From NCBI RefSeq assembly GCF_000284595.1, contig NC_017671.1, positions 3,691,001 to 3,755,000 of the forward strand: a DNA stretch of 64,000 nucleotides, in the 5' to 3' direction. Source of the stretch: Stenotrophomonas maltophilia D457. Its GTDB lineage: Bacteria > Pseudomonadota > Gammaproteobacteria > Xanthomonadales > Xanthomonadaceae. Below are positions 13,108-21,131 of the stretch, piece after piece; within the stretch, counting starts at the first letter, position 1; every line of letters starts with the position of its first letter. The notes beneath the pieces were generated by a model. That model had not been told where the DNA came from, ran no database searches, and was given only the letters and a program-made list of their open reading frames with translations. The position numbers and the translations under genes were made by a program.

Positions 13108-13509
13108 GTGACGAGAGCCTGCATCACTCGCCGCCATGTGTACGCTGCGCTCGCGTGGGTTGCGCTGGCGGCCCCCCTGTCAGGGTGTTCAGGAGATCAC
13201 GTGAAACCCAGCTATTCCAAATCGAGCCTTGAGCCGGTCGTCGTCACCCAGCTCTCCGCGTCGAAGCTCCAGGTCCAGTTCAATGAACCGATGGAAAGCA
13301 TGTATTACGCGGCAGGGATGAGCTATGTCGTGGAAGGGGACACCATGAAAGTCGTTGTTGATCGCTGCCCCATATCCGGCCAATGCACAACCATGCTGCG
13401 GCGCGACGTGAAGCCCGGACCTGCTGGCCCGGCCCGTCAGGAAATTCCCTTGATGGCGCCGCGCGTGGTGATGCTGTACGCCGATGGCGAAACACAGATT
13501 TTTCCGTAA
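13108..13509 (+). CDS. lipoprotein, probable immunity protein of the adjacent T4SS effector
   Basis: This 133-residue protein starts MTRACITRRHVYAALAW. Its lipobox LSGC places the lipidated Cys at residue 27. The mature part is about 106 residues and has two cysteines close together (DRCPISGQCTT). No enzyme motif is seen. Its stop is 9 bases before the effector start, so the two are almost certainly co-transcribed. Immunity proteins for Xanthomonadaceae type IV secretion effectors are typically periplasmic lipoproteins encoded just upstream of the toxin, which is the basis of this call. The role is therefore inferred from position and lipobox, not from sequence similarity. Confidence 0.65.
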   Translation: MTRACITRRHVYAALAWVALAAPLSGCSGDHVKPSYSKSSLEPVVVTQLSASKLQVQFNEPMESMYYAAGMSYVVEGDTMKVVVDRCPISGQCTTMLRRDVKPGPAGPARQEIPLMAPRVVMLYADGETQIFP

Positions 13510-13518
13510 GGGCATCCG

Positions 13519-14400
13519 ATGAGCGACAAGGTCGTCCTCGGCATCCATAGTCACGTAGACCCCAATACACAGGGGTCGTTCAATCAGTTCGTGGACGGCC
13601 ACGCCTGGATCTCGGTGACGCGAAACGGCCATACGACGTTCCATGGCCTGTGGCCAGACAACCATCCACTCGTTGAGGACAATGGCCCAGGTTCGGACAT
13701 CCGCGAAGGCATGGAAGCGCGGGCCACACCTTCGGCCTCACGCTATTACGAATTGACTCCCGAGCAGGTCAAGCGACTTGACCAGGCCTTGGGCGAAAAT
13801 GTCACCTGGTCATATGGCAATACCTGCGCATCGTGGGCGACCAGTACCGTGAACAAGGTTACCGGGCAGTCCCTGGATGCAGGCGAACTGCTGTTCACCG
13901 ATACACCGCGGGAGCTGATCGAGTCCATTCGCAAGGCAGAGCGCGTGCGGCCCACCAGTCCTTCGCAGCCGCAACCGGCAGCCGAACGGCCGGAAACCAG
14001 CATCCCATCGCTGAGCGATGCCTCGGCATCGCTTCACCAGCAGGCACACGCCGGCGTCCACGCGCTGGACGCATCGCTGGGTCGCGCATCTGATGAATCC
14101 AGCCAACGCATGGCGGCCAGCCTCACCCAACTTGCCCGGGCACAAGGTCTGGAACGGATCGACCATGTGGTATTGGGCTTGCCGGCTGGTCAGCCCCCAA
14201 GGCCGGAGAACATCTTCGTCATTCAAGGAGCCTTGGATGACCCGGGCCATCTGCGTGCCCACATCAACATTGAAACGGCCCTTCAGCCACCCGTTGCGGA
14301 GTCGCTGCGGCAGATTCATCAGTTGGACAAGCAGCTGGCCGCCTCGCCGCAGCAGGCCGAGCCTGCCCTGGAAGAGACCCAGCGCCGGCAGATGGTGTGA
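13519..14400 (+). CDS. XVIPCD-type antibacterial T4SS effector with a probable papain-like N-terminal domain
   Basis: This 293-residue protein has three parts. The N-terminal domain (1-125) carries DGHAWISVTRNGH with His28 and GNTCASWATSTVN with Cys103. That His-then-Cys order recalls circularly permuted papain-fold (NlpC/P60 or LRAT-like) hydrolases. A Pro/Gln-rich linker covers 140-165. The C-terminal part (about 170-281) fits the XVIPCD secretion domain: IDHVVLG, then IFVIQGALDDPGHLRAHI, then ALQPPVAESLRQI, and a Gln-rich tail. In Xanthomonas and Stenotrophomonas this domain binds the VirD4 coupling protein and sends toxins into rival bacteria. No signal peptide is present, as expected. 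The likely target is peptidoglycan or lipid in the rival's periplasm (inference). Confidence 0.8.
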   Translation: MSDKVVLGIHSHVDPNTQGSFNQFVDGHAWISVTRNGHTTFHGLWPDNHPLVEDNGPGSDIREGMEARATPSASRYYELTPEQVKRLDQALGENVTWSYGNTCASWATSTVNKVTGQSLDAGELLFTDTPRELIESIRKAERVRPTSPSQPQPAAERPETSIPSLSDASASLHQQAHAGVHALDASLGRASDESSQRMAASLTQLARAQGLERIDHVVLGLPAGQPPRPENIFVIQGALDDPGHLRAHINIETALQPPVAESLRQIHQLDKQLAASPQQAEPALEETQRRQMV

Positions 14401-14593
14401 TCATCGACGGCTACGCCTGGAGCCCCCCATAGGTAGGCACCATTCGGCCCGTCAGGGCCTGCCATCTCTCAACAAGGCTTGATATCTCGCCCGTACAAGC
14501 CGCCCACGCAACGATCCGATACGCTGGCCAGGTTTGCCGTATGTGACCGCATCGGTGAAAATCGGGGCATCCCCCGATTTCCTGCGAGTGCCG

Positions 14594-16291
14594 ATGCACC
14601 ATGACACCGACCTGATCAACATCGTTGCCGTTGGCCTGGGGCTCGCCTTCATCTTCGGCGCGCTGGCCAACAAGCTCCGCTTGTCTCCCCTGGTCGGTTA
14701 CCTGGTTGCTGGCATCTGCGTAGGCCCGTTCACTCCCGGCTTCGTCGCCGACCAGGCGCTGGCCAACCAGCTGGCCGAACTGGGCGTCATGCTGCTGATG
14801 TTCGGCGTCGGCCTGCACTTCTCGCTGAAGGACCTGATGGCGGTCAAGGCGATCGCCATTCCCGGCGCCATCGGCCAGATCGCGGTGGCCACCCTGCTCG
14901 GCTGGGGCGTGGCCTCGCTGATGGGCTGGCCGGCCATCCATGGCGTCATCTTCGGTTTCTCGCTGGCCACCGCCAGTACCGTGGTGCTGCTGCGGGCGAT
15001 GGAGGAACGCCGCCTGCTGGAAACGATGCGCGGCAAGATCGCGGTCGGCTGGCTGATCGTGGAAGACCTGGCCTGTGTGCTGGCGCTGGTGATGATGCCG
15101 GTGATGGCCGGTGTGTTCGGTCCTGACGCGGCCAAGGAATCGCACTCGCTCGGCAGCGTGCTGGCCGACATCGGCTGGACCTTCGTGCAGCTGGGCCTGT
15201 TCGTGGCGGTGATGCTGGTGGTCGGTCGGCGGGTCATCCCGTGGATCCTCGAGCGCATCGCCGGTACCGGTTCGCGTGAGCTGTTCACCCTGTCGGTGCT
15301 GGCGATCGCGCTGGGCGTGGCGTTCGGCTCGGCGATGCTGTTCGGCGTCTCGTTCGCGCTGGGCGCGTTCTTCGCCGGCATGCTGCTCAACGAATCGGAG
15401 CTGAGCCACAAGGCCGCGCATGATTCGTTGCCGCTGCGCGATGCGTTCGCGGTGCTGTTCTTTGTGTCGGTCGGCATGCTGTTCGACCCCAACATCCTCG
15501 TCCAGCATCCGTGGCAGGTGCTGGCCACCGTCGCCATCATCATGTTCGGCAAGTCGGCGGCGGCATTCTTCATCGTGCGTGCGTTCGGCCACCCGACCAG
15601 CACCGCGCTGACCATCTCGGCCAGCCTGGCGCAGATCGGCGAGTTCGCCTTCATCATCGCCGGCCTCGGCGTGGCGCTGCAGATCCTGCCGAAGGAAGGC
15701 CAGTCGCTGGTGCTGGCCGGCGCGCTGGTGTCGATCATGCTCAACCCGCTGGTGTTCGGCCTGCTGGACCGTTGGCAGGCCAAGCAGGAGCAGTCTCCGC
15801 AGGTACCCGAGCCGCCCGAAGCGATCGGCCCGTCGCGCGACCTGCATGACCACGCCATCGTGATCGGTTACGGCCGCGTCGGCAGCGAACTGGCGCAGGT
15901 GCTGCGCGACCGTGGCGTGCCGGTGCTGGTGATCGATGACAACAAGGAACACGTCGAGCAGGCACATGCCAAGGGCCTGGCGGCGATCCGCGGCAGTGCC
16001 GCCGCCGACCGGGTGCTGGCCGAGGCCCATCCGGAGCGCGCCAAGATCGCGGTGCTGGCGATTCCGCAGCCGCTGGAAGCCGGTGAGGCGCTGGCCAAGC
16101 TGCGGGCGATCAATCCGGACCTGACCCTGCTGGCGCGCGCGCACAGCGATGCCGAGGTGAAGCATCTGCTGGAGCACGGCGCCGATGGCACGGTGATGGC
16201 CGAGCGCGAGCTGGCGTATTCGCTGGCGGAGATGATCATGTCCACGCCGCCGTACCGGAACCTGGGGCAGCACAGCATTCCGGTGGTGTGA
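14594..16291 (+). CDS. ybaL: CPA2 cation:proton antiporter with TrkA-N domain (YbaL family)
   Basis: This 565-residue protein (start MHHDTDLINIVAVGLGLAF) matches E. coli YbaL from memory along its length. The membrane part (about 1-390) includes ANKLRLSPLVGYLVAGICVG, GVGLHFSLKDLMAVKAIAIP and ALGAFFAGMLLNESELSHKA. A cytosolic Rossmann RCK/TrkA-N domain (about 410-545) has HAIVIGYGRVGSELAQVL with the GxGxxG nucleotide loop. It is expected to move K+ out in exchange for H+, gated by nucleotide or thiol ligands. ATG 14594 was chosen because the 20 upstream in-frame codons have no family match. It converges on the MetY-like gene. Confidence 0.92.
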   Translation: MHHDTDLINIVAVGLGLAFIFGALANKLRLSPLVGYLVAGICVGPFTPGFVADQALANQLAELGVMLLMFGVGLHFSLKDLMAVKAIAIPGAIGQIAVATLLGWGVASLMGWPAIHGVIFGFSLATASTVVLLRAMEERRLLETMRGKIAVGWLIVEDLACVLALVMMPVMAGVFGPDAAKESHSLGSVLADIGWTFVQLGLFVAVMLVVGRRVIPWILERIAGTGSRELFTLSVLAIALGVAFGSAMLFGVSFALGAFFAGMLLNESELSHKAAHDSLPLRDAFAVLFFVSVGMLFDPNILVQHPWQVLATVAIIMFGKSAAAFFIVRAFGHPTSTALTISASLAQIGEFAFIIAGLGVALQILPKEGQSLVLAGALVSIMLNPLVFGLLDRWQAKQEQSPQVPEPPEAIGPSRDLHDHAIVIGYGRVGSELAQVLRDRGVPVLVIDDNKEHVEQAHAKGLAAIRGSAAADRVLAEAHPERAKIAVLAIPQPLEAGEALAKLRAINPDLTLLARAHSDAEVKHLLEHGADGTVMAERELAYSLAEMIMSTPPYRNLGQHSIPVV

Positions 16292-17948
16292 GGGGTGTGC
16301 GTGCGGCAGGGCTTGCAGCCCTGCACCTGCCGAAACAACGGCAACGGCAAAAGCGGGCATAGCGTGGGATGGCGGGGTGGGTCCGATTGCGGGAGACGCC
16401 GTAAACCCTTCCATGGGGGCTTGGCCGCGGCATCCATGCCGCGGACACTCCCGCAACCGGACCCACCCCGCCTTCGACAGTTCCCCGCTGCTGTTGGTGG
16501 ATGTCGACCTTGGTCGACACGGCGGCGCGCGGGGTCAGATCCGTTTTCCACAGGAAAACGGATCTGACCCCGGAAACAAAAAATCCCCGGTCGACCCGCA
16601 TCGACCGGGGATCTGGATCGCCACGTTGCCATGCCTTGGAGAGGCAGTTCCACCGTAACCCATCGCGGTGCCGGCGGTGATCGCCTGTGGCGATGACGAC
16701 CAAGCCGATGTGCTCGATGCCGATCGACAGCCGCACGGTGTCCTCGCTGACACCGGCCTTGGCCAGCTCCGCTGCATCCAGCTGGCGATGCGTGGTCGAA
16801 GCCGGATGGGTGGCCAGTGACTTCGCATCCCCCAGGTTGACCAGGCGGGTGAACAGCTTCAGCGCATCGAGGAAGCGGGCGCCGGCCTCGCGCCCACCGG
16901 GCAGACCGAAGGTCAGTACGCCCGAGCCGTGTCCACCCAGATAGCGCTGCGCGGCGGCATGCTCGGGGTCGTCGGCCAGTCCGGCGTAGCGCACCCAGGC
17001 GACCCTGGCATGCGCCTTCAGGAACTGCGCAACGGCCAGCGCATTGGCATTGATGCGTTCCATGCGCAGGGCCAGGGTCTCGATGCCCTGCAGGATCAGG
17101 AACGCGTTGAACGGCGACAACGCAGCGCCCGTATTGCGCAGCGGCACCACCCGCGCGCGGCCGATGTAGGCCGCTGGCCCCAGGGCTTCGGTATAGACCA
17201 CGCCGTGGTAACTGGGGTCGGGCTGGTTGAGCCGTGCGAAGCGTTGGGGCTGTGCGGTCCAGTCGAAGCGGCCGGAATCGATGATCGCGCCGCCCAGGCT
17301 GTTGCCGTGTCCCCCGAGGTATTTGGTCAGCGAATGCACCACGATGTCGGCGCCGTGCTCGAACGGGCGCAGAAGGAACGGTGTGGCCACGGTGTTGTCG
17401 ACGATCAGCGGCACGCCCGCGGCATGCGCGACCTCGGCGATCGCAGCGATGTCGGTGACATTGCCGCGCGGGTTGCCGATCGATTCGACGAACACCGCCT
17501 TGGTGCGGTCGTCGATCAGCGTGGCGAACGCGGCCGGGTCGGCCGGATCGGCAAAGCGCGCCTGGATGCCGTACTGCGGCAGCGTGTGCGCCAGCAGGTT
17601 GAGGCTGCCACCGTAGAGCGCACTGGAGGCGACGATGTTGTCGCCGGCCTCGGCGATGGTCTGGATGGCATAGGTGATCGCGGCCTGCCCCGAGGCCAGC
17701 GCCAGCGCGCCGATGCCGCCTTCCAGCGCGGCCAGGCGCTGCTCCAGCACGTCGGTGGTGGGGTTCATGATGCGCGTGTAGATGTTGCCCGGAACCTTCA
17801 GGTCGAACAGGTCGGCGCCGTGCTGGGTGTCATCGAAGGCATACGCCACGGTCTGGTAGATCGGCACCGCCACCGCGCGGGTGGTCGGGTCGGGACGGTA
17901 ACCGCCGTGCACGGCCAGGGTTTCCAGTTGCCACTGCGGGTCGCTCAT
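16236..17948 (-). CDS. metY: O-acetylhomoserine aminocarboxypropyltransferase (MetY-like), abnormal 3' end
   Basis: PLP enzyme of the Cys/Met metabolism family, expected to make homocysteine from O-acetylhomoserine and sulfide. Start MSDPQWQLETLAVHGGYRPD at ATG 17948. Clear features are ASGQAAITYAIQ, the cofactor-site VDNTVATPFLLRPFEHGAD, and the PLP-lysine region HSLTKYLGGHGNSLGG (Lys209). Family similarity runs to VRLSIGIEHI at residue 414. Normally about a dozen residues of the type DDLLADLEQAL would then close the protein. Here they are replaced by unrelated sequence, and the frame stays open through the terminator at 16583-16612 to a stop at 16236, inside the opposite-strand 3' end of ybaL. 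The real protein probably ends near 16700 or the gene carries a terminal frameshift or deletion. Confidence 0.8.
   Translation of the reverse strand: MSDPQWQLETLAVHGGYRPDPTTRAVAVPIYQTVAYAFDDTQHGADLFDLKVPGNIYTRIMNPTTDVLEQRLAALEGGIGALALASGQAAITYAIQTIAEAGDNIVASSALYGGSLNLLAHTLPQYGIQARFADPADPAAFATLIDDRTKAVFVESIGNPRGNVTDIAAIAEVAHAAGVPLIVDNTVATPFLLRPFEHGADIVVHSLTKYLGGHGNSLGGAIIDSGRFDWTAQPQRFARLNQPDPSYHGVVYTEALGPAAYIGRARVVPLRNTGAALSPFNAFLILQGIETLALRMERINANALAVAQFLKAHARVAWVRYAGLADDPEHAAAQRYLGGHGSGVLTFGLPGGREAGARFLDALKLFTRLVNLGDAKSLATHPASTTHRQLDAAELAKAGVSEDTVRLSIGIEHIGLVVIATGDHRRHRDGLRWNCLSKAWQRGDPDPRSMRVDRGFFVSGVRSVFLWKTDLTPRAAVSTKVDIHQQQRGTVEGGVGPVAGVSAAWMPRPSPHGRVYGVSRNRTHPAIPRYARFCRCRCFGRCRAASPAARTPLTPPECCAAPGSGTAAWT
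16371..16472. repeat. large palindromic element with a GCCGTAAA core, copy 1
   Basis: Outer arms 16371-16395 (GGCGGGGTGGGTCCGATTGC and five more bases) and 16448-16472 pair at 24 of 25 positions. The 52-base core holds ACGCCGTAAACCC, TGGGGGCT and an inner hairpin around CATCCATG. The same core with quite different but again self-paired arms occurs at 28175-28345. Confidence 0.75.
16531..16571. repeat. GGGGTCAGATCC-type palindrome
   Basis: Perfect 19-base arms GGGGTCAGATCCGTTTTCC (16531-16549) and their complement (16553-16571) close a 3-base loop. It belongs to the same family as the hairpins at 4213-4300 and 45676-45716. Confidence 0.8.
16583..16612 (-). terminator. intrinsic terminator behind the MetY-like gene
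   Basis: Read on the minus strand, ATCCCCGGTCGA pairs with TCGACCGGGGAT and is followed at once by six T. This is the strongest intrinsic terminator seen in the window. It lies inside the open frame that continues from the MetY-like gene. Confidence 0.85.
16617..16694 (-). ncRNA. candidate cloverleaf-like structured RNA upstream of the terminator
   Basis: On the minus strand, ATCGCCAC and GTGGCGAT form an 8-bp closing stem. It surrounds three perfect hairpins: GGCG/CGCC with a 5-base loop, CACCG/CGGTG with a 10-base loop, and TGCCT/AGGCA with a 5-base loop. The 78-base unit is followed five bases later by the strong intrinsic terminator. It has no tRNA T-loop or D-loop sequence and no recognised riboswitch consensus. 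It may be a small RNA, a 3' structure of the MetY transcript, or chance pairing in GC-rich DNA. Confidence 0.35.
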
Positions 17949-18127
17949 TGCACCAGGCTCCATCCGGGAAACCGCCACCATAGGCCAGCCGGGGCCGCCC
18001 GCTGAAAGCCGCTGGCGATGACGTCCGTACCCGCGGTTATCAGGTTGGCCGCGATTCAGGCAGTCGTCATGGGGCGTTGCTAGGCTGCGCCGCCGGGCGC
18101 TCCTGCCTGGGAACGGAGGCCCCACGC

Positions 18128-18865
18128 ATGCAGCCATCCCCCTGGACTCCCCCTGCCAGCAGTTCGCCCACGTCGGTCCTGCTGGTGGAGGACGACCGTC
18201 GCCTGGCCGAACTGGTCAGCGACTATCTCCACGAACATGGCTTCGCCGTGCAGCACGTGGCACGCGGCGACCTCGCCAGCGCCGCCTGCCGCCAGCATGC
18301 ACCGGAACTGGTGGTGCTGGACCTGATGCTGCCCGGCCTGGGGGGCATCGATGTGTGCCGGCAGATCCGCAGCTTCTCCGATGTGCCGATCCTGATGTTG
18401 ACCGCCTGTGAGGACGACATCGAGCAGGTGCTGGGCCTGGAATCGGGTGCCGATGACTATGTGCACAAGCCGATCGAGCCACGCCTGCTGCTGGCCCGCC
18501 TGCGCGCCCTGCTGCGCCGCCGCCACGGCAGCAGCAATACCGGCACGCCCAGCCGGCTGATGCATGGTGAGCTGCTGATCGATCGCATGCAGCGCGAGGT
18601 GCACCTGCACGGCCAGCCGGTCGAGCTGGGCACCACGGAATTCGAGATCCTGTGGCTGCTGGCCAGCCAGCCGGGGCAGATCCTGTCGCGCGACCAGATC
18701 CTGCAGGCGGTGCGCGGCATCGGCTTCGACGGTCTGGACCGCAGCGTCGACGTCTGCATCGGCAAGCTGCGCCGCAAGCTCGGCGACGATGCGCGCGAAC
18801 CGCGGCGGATCAAGACCGTGTGGGGGCGCGGCTACCAGTTCAATCCTGCGGCCTGGTCGGAATGA
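18128..18865 (+). CDS. OmpR-family response regulator (RstA-like)
   Basis: This 245-residue regulator starts at MQPSPWTPPASSSPT. The receiver domain (about 16-130) has the acidic pair VEDDRR, the phospho-acceptor Asp in LVVLDLMLPGLGG, the Thr of LMLTACEDD and the Lys of DDYVHKPIEP. The winged-helix DNA-binding domain (about 145-240) ends with the usual VWGRGYQFNP. The stop overlaps the kinase start by four bases (ATGA), so the pair is translationally coupled. The order and the kinase type fit RstA/RstB. Targets are unknown; the MipA/OmpV gene just downstream is a plausible one. Confidence 0.88.
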   Translation: MQPSPWTPPASSSPTSVLLVEDDRRLAELVSDYLHEHGFAVQHVARGDLASAACRQHAPELVVLDLMLPGLGGIDVCRQIRSFSDVPILMLTACEDDIEQVLGLESGADDYVHKPIEPRLLLARLRALLRRRHGSSNTGTPSRLMHGELLIDRMQREVHLHGQPVELGTTEFEILWLLASQPGQILSRDQILQAVRGIGFDGLDRSVDVCIGKLRRKLGDDAREPRRIKTVWGRGYQFNPAAWSE

Positions 18866-20151
18866 AGCGGCTGTTCCTGTGGCTGTGGTTCATCACCGGC
18901 GCCTGCTTCCTGGTGTCGGTGTTCTTTCTCAACCACATCCTGGATGGCATCTACACGCCCGTGCAGGATCGCGTGTTCGTGCAGCAGGTGCGCGGGCAGG
19001 TGTACGCCCTGCGCAGTGGCCTGGCCGGCCTGGACGCCGTCCAGCAGCGTGAGCGGCTGCAACAGTGGCAGCCACACTACGGCATCGCCCTGACCCTGCT
19101 CGACAAACCTCCCGCGCTCGACGCGCAGGAACAGGAGGCCGTGAAGGCCGATGGCTTCATCGTGCGCGATCAGTACCAGCAGGTGCTGCTGCCCATCGAC
19201 GGCATCGGCGGCCGCTGGCTGCACCTGCGCCTGCCCGGCGCGGTGCAGATGACGACGTACATGACCATCGCCGCCTACCTCAGCATCCTGCTGCTGGTGG
19301 GCGCCAGCCTGTATGCCTGGGTGCGCCTGCTCTGGCGCGACCTGGAAGCACTGCGCCGGCACGCCGACCGCATCGGTTCCGGCGACCTGCAGGCACGCGC
19401 GCAGGTTTCGCCCCGCTCGCAGATCCGGGTCATCGTCGAACACTCCAACCGCATGGCGGCACGCGTGGCCGAACTGGTGCAGCGCCAGCGCGACCTGACC
19501 CATGCCATTTCGCACGAACTGCGCACGCCCATCGCGCGGGTGGCCTTCGGCCTGGACCTGATGCTGGACAGCGATGACCGCGAACGCCGCGAACGGCTGG
19601 CGCAGGGCCTGCACGGCGACCTGGCCGAGCTCAACCGGCTGGTCAGCGAACTGCTGGCCTACGAACGGCTGGAGCATCCCAGCGAGGGCGAACCGATGCA
19701 GCGCATCGAAGCCAACGACTGGCTGCAGGCCTGCCTGGCCGATGCCCGCCGCGATGCCGAACGTGCCGGCATTGTCCTGCGCGTGCAGCCCAGCGCGTTG
19801 CCGCGAGTGGATGCCGAGCCACGCCTGTTGCAGCTGGCGCTGAGCAACCTGGTCGGCAATGCGCTGCGCCACGCGCGTTCGCAGGTGGAGGTCTCGCTGG
19901 TCGGTGTCAGCGGCCGCGCCTGCCTGCGCGTGGACGATGACGGCCCGGGCATCGCCGAAGCCGATCGGGAGAAGGTGATGCGCCCGTTCACCCGCCTGGA
20001 CGACAGCCGCAGCCGCGATACCGGCGGCTTCGGCCTGGGCCTGGCCATTGTCGGCCGCATTGCAGCCCGCCACGGCGGCGAGCTGCGCATCAGTCGCGCC
20101 ACGCTGGGCGGCGCGCGCCTGGAAATGCACTGGCCGCTGGCTGCCAGCTGA
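18862..20151 (+). CDS. sensor histidine kinase (RstB-like)
   Basis: This 429-residue inner-membrane kinase starts at the ATGA overlap. Transmembrane segments lie at about 4-26 and 133-157, enclosing a periplasmic sensor domain. HAMP follows (LLWRDLEALRRHADRIGSGD). The phospho-acceptor helix is HAISHELRTPIARVAFGLDL, then the N box (LSNLVGNALRHA), G1 (DDGPGI) and G2 (GGFGLGLAIV) of the ATPase domain. It should phosphorylate the regulator encoded just upstream. The signal it senses cannot be read from the sequence. Confidence 0.9.
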   Translation: MKRLFLWLWFITGACFLVSVFFLNHILDGIYTPVQDRVFVQQVRGQVYALRSGLAGLDAVQQRERLQQWQPHYGIALTLLDKPPALDAQEQEAVKADGFIVRDQYQQVLLPIDGIGGRWLHLRLPGAVQMTTYMTIAAYLSILLLVGASLYAWVRLLWRDLEALRRHADRIGSGDLQARAQVSPRSQIRVIVEHSNRMAARVAELVQRQRDLTHAISHELRTPIARVAFGLDLMLDSDDRERRERLAQGLHGDLAELNRLVSELLAYERLEHPSEGEPMQRIEANDWLQACLADARRDAERAGIVLRVQPSALPRVDAEPRLLQLALSNLVGNALRHARSQVEVSLVGVSGRACLRVDDDGPGIAEADREKVMRPFTRLDDSRSRDTGGFGLGLAIVGRIAARHGGELRISRATLGGARLEMHWPLAAS

Positions 20152-20291
20152 ACTCCCAACGGCGCGATTACAGTTGATTACAACTCCCGCACAACTGCGG
20201 ACGGATCGGTCGCCGGCATATCGCCACGCTGGCAACCCTGCAGCACTCGCCGGATGCGCGCGCTGCTTTCCTCCCATTGCCGAGAGTTTCC

Positions 20292-21092
20292 ATGTCCCAG
20301 CTTCGCCGTTCCCCCGCCCTGCTCTGCCTGGCCGTGTTGCCGCTGTTCGCCGCCCCGATCGCCCACGCCAAGGATGACCACTGGACCTTCGAGCTCGCCG
20401 CCGGTGGCGGCGTGGCACCGCGTTACAGCGGCAGCGAGGAGTATCGTGCGACGCCGTCGCTGTCATTTGATGTCACCTCGCCGGGGGGATGGTTTCTGGG
20501 CACCAGTGGCATCGGCTGGGGCACCTCCCTCGGCGAGCACACGCGCGTGCGTGCCTATGTCGGCGCCAGCGGCATCCGCAAGGACAAGGACTCGCTGCTG
20601 GGCGGTTCGGACTTCCTGCGCGGCATGGGTGATATCGATACCCGTCCCCTGGTCGGCGTCTCGGCTGGTTATACGCTGGGCGAAGCCGTGCTGAGCGGCT
20701 CCTGGCAGTTCACCCGCAAGGACGAGGACAAGGCCGAGAACGGCCTGGCCACCCAGCAGATCCATCTGAACCTGAGCATGCCGCTGTTCGACTTGGCCGG
20801 TGGCGTGGTCAGCGGCAGTGTTTCCACCGACTACGGCAACCGCGGCTACATGCAGACCTGGTACGGCGTCAGCCCGGAACAGGCCAAACGCACGGGCTTC
20901 GCCGAGCACAGGCCGAAGGCCGGCCTGGTCAGTGCCGGTGTCGGCCTGAAGTGGAGCCACCGCGTGGGCCGCAACGGCAACTGGTACATCTCGGCCGAAG
21001 GCACGCGCCTGCTCGGCGATGCGGCCAACAGCCCGATCGTGCAGAAGGCAGACCAGTTCGGGCTGATGAGCGGTTACACCCACCGCTTCTGA
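20292..21092 (+). CDS. MipA/OmpV family outer-membrane protein
   Basis: This 266-residue protein has a signal peptide ending near IAHA (about residue 27). The mature part begins KDDHWTFELAAGGGVAPRYSGS, the typical MipA/OmpV opening, and continues as a small beta-barrel that ends LMSGYTHRF with a terminal Phe. MipA in E. coli scaffolds murein enzymes, while other members are porin-like; the role here is open. It lies 140 bases downstream of the two-component genes on the same strand, an arrangement often seen when the regulator controls the outer-membrane gene. A hairpin terminator follows. Confidence 0.88.
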   Translation: MSQLRRSPALLCLAVLPLFAAPIAHAKDDHWTFELAAGGGVAPRYSGSEEYRATPSLSFDVTSPGGWFLGTSGIGWGTSLGEHTRVRAYVGASGIRKDKDSLLGGSDFLRGMGDIDTRPLVGVSAGYTLGEAVLSGSWQFTRKDEDKAENGLATQQIHLNLSMPLFDLAGGVVSGSVSTDYGNRGYMQTWYGVSPEQAKRTGFAEHRPKAGLVSAGVGLKWSHRVGRNGNWYISAEGTRLLGDAANSPIVQKADQFGLMSGYTHRF

Positions 21093-21100
21093 TGCATGAA

Positions 21101-21118
21101 GGGCGCCGCTGGGCGCCC
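21101..21118 (+). terminator. intrinsic terminator after the MipA/OmpV gene
   Basis: GGGCGCC-GCTG-GGCGCCC followed by TTTCCCT, eight bases after the TGA stop. It also lies before the convergent gene at 21132 and may serve both. Confidence 0.7.
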
Positions 21119-21131
21119 TTTCCCTCTGCGG

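Noticed and set aside
14411-16456. 681-codon frame on minus opposite ybaL, His/Gln/Arg-rich
   Set aside because: Unlike any protein family and fully antisense to a clear YbaL antiporter.
16617-16694. tRNA gene reading of the cloverleaf-like structure
   Set aside because: Stem and loop lengths do not fit, and there is no T-loop (TTC) or D-loop (GG) sequence on either strand.
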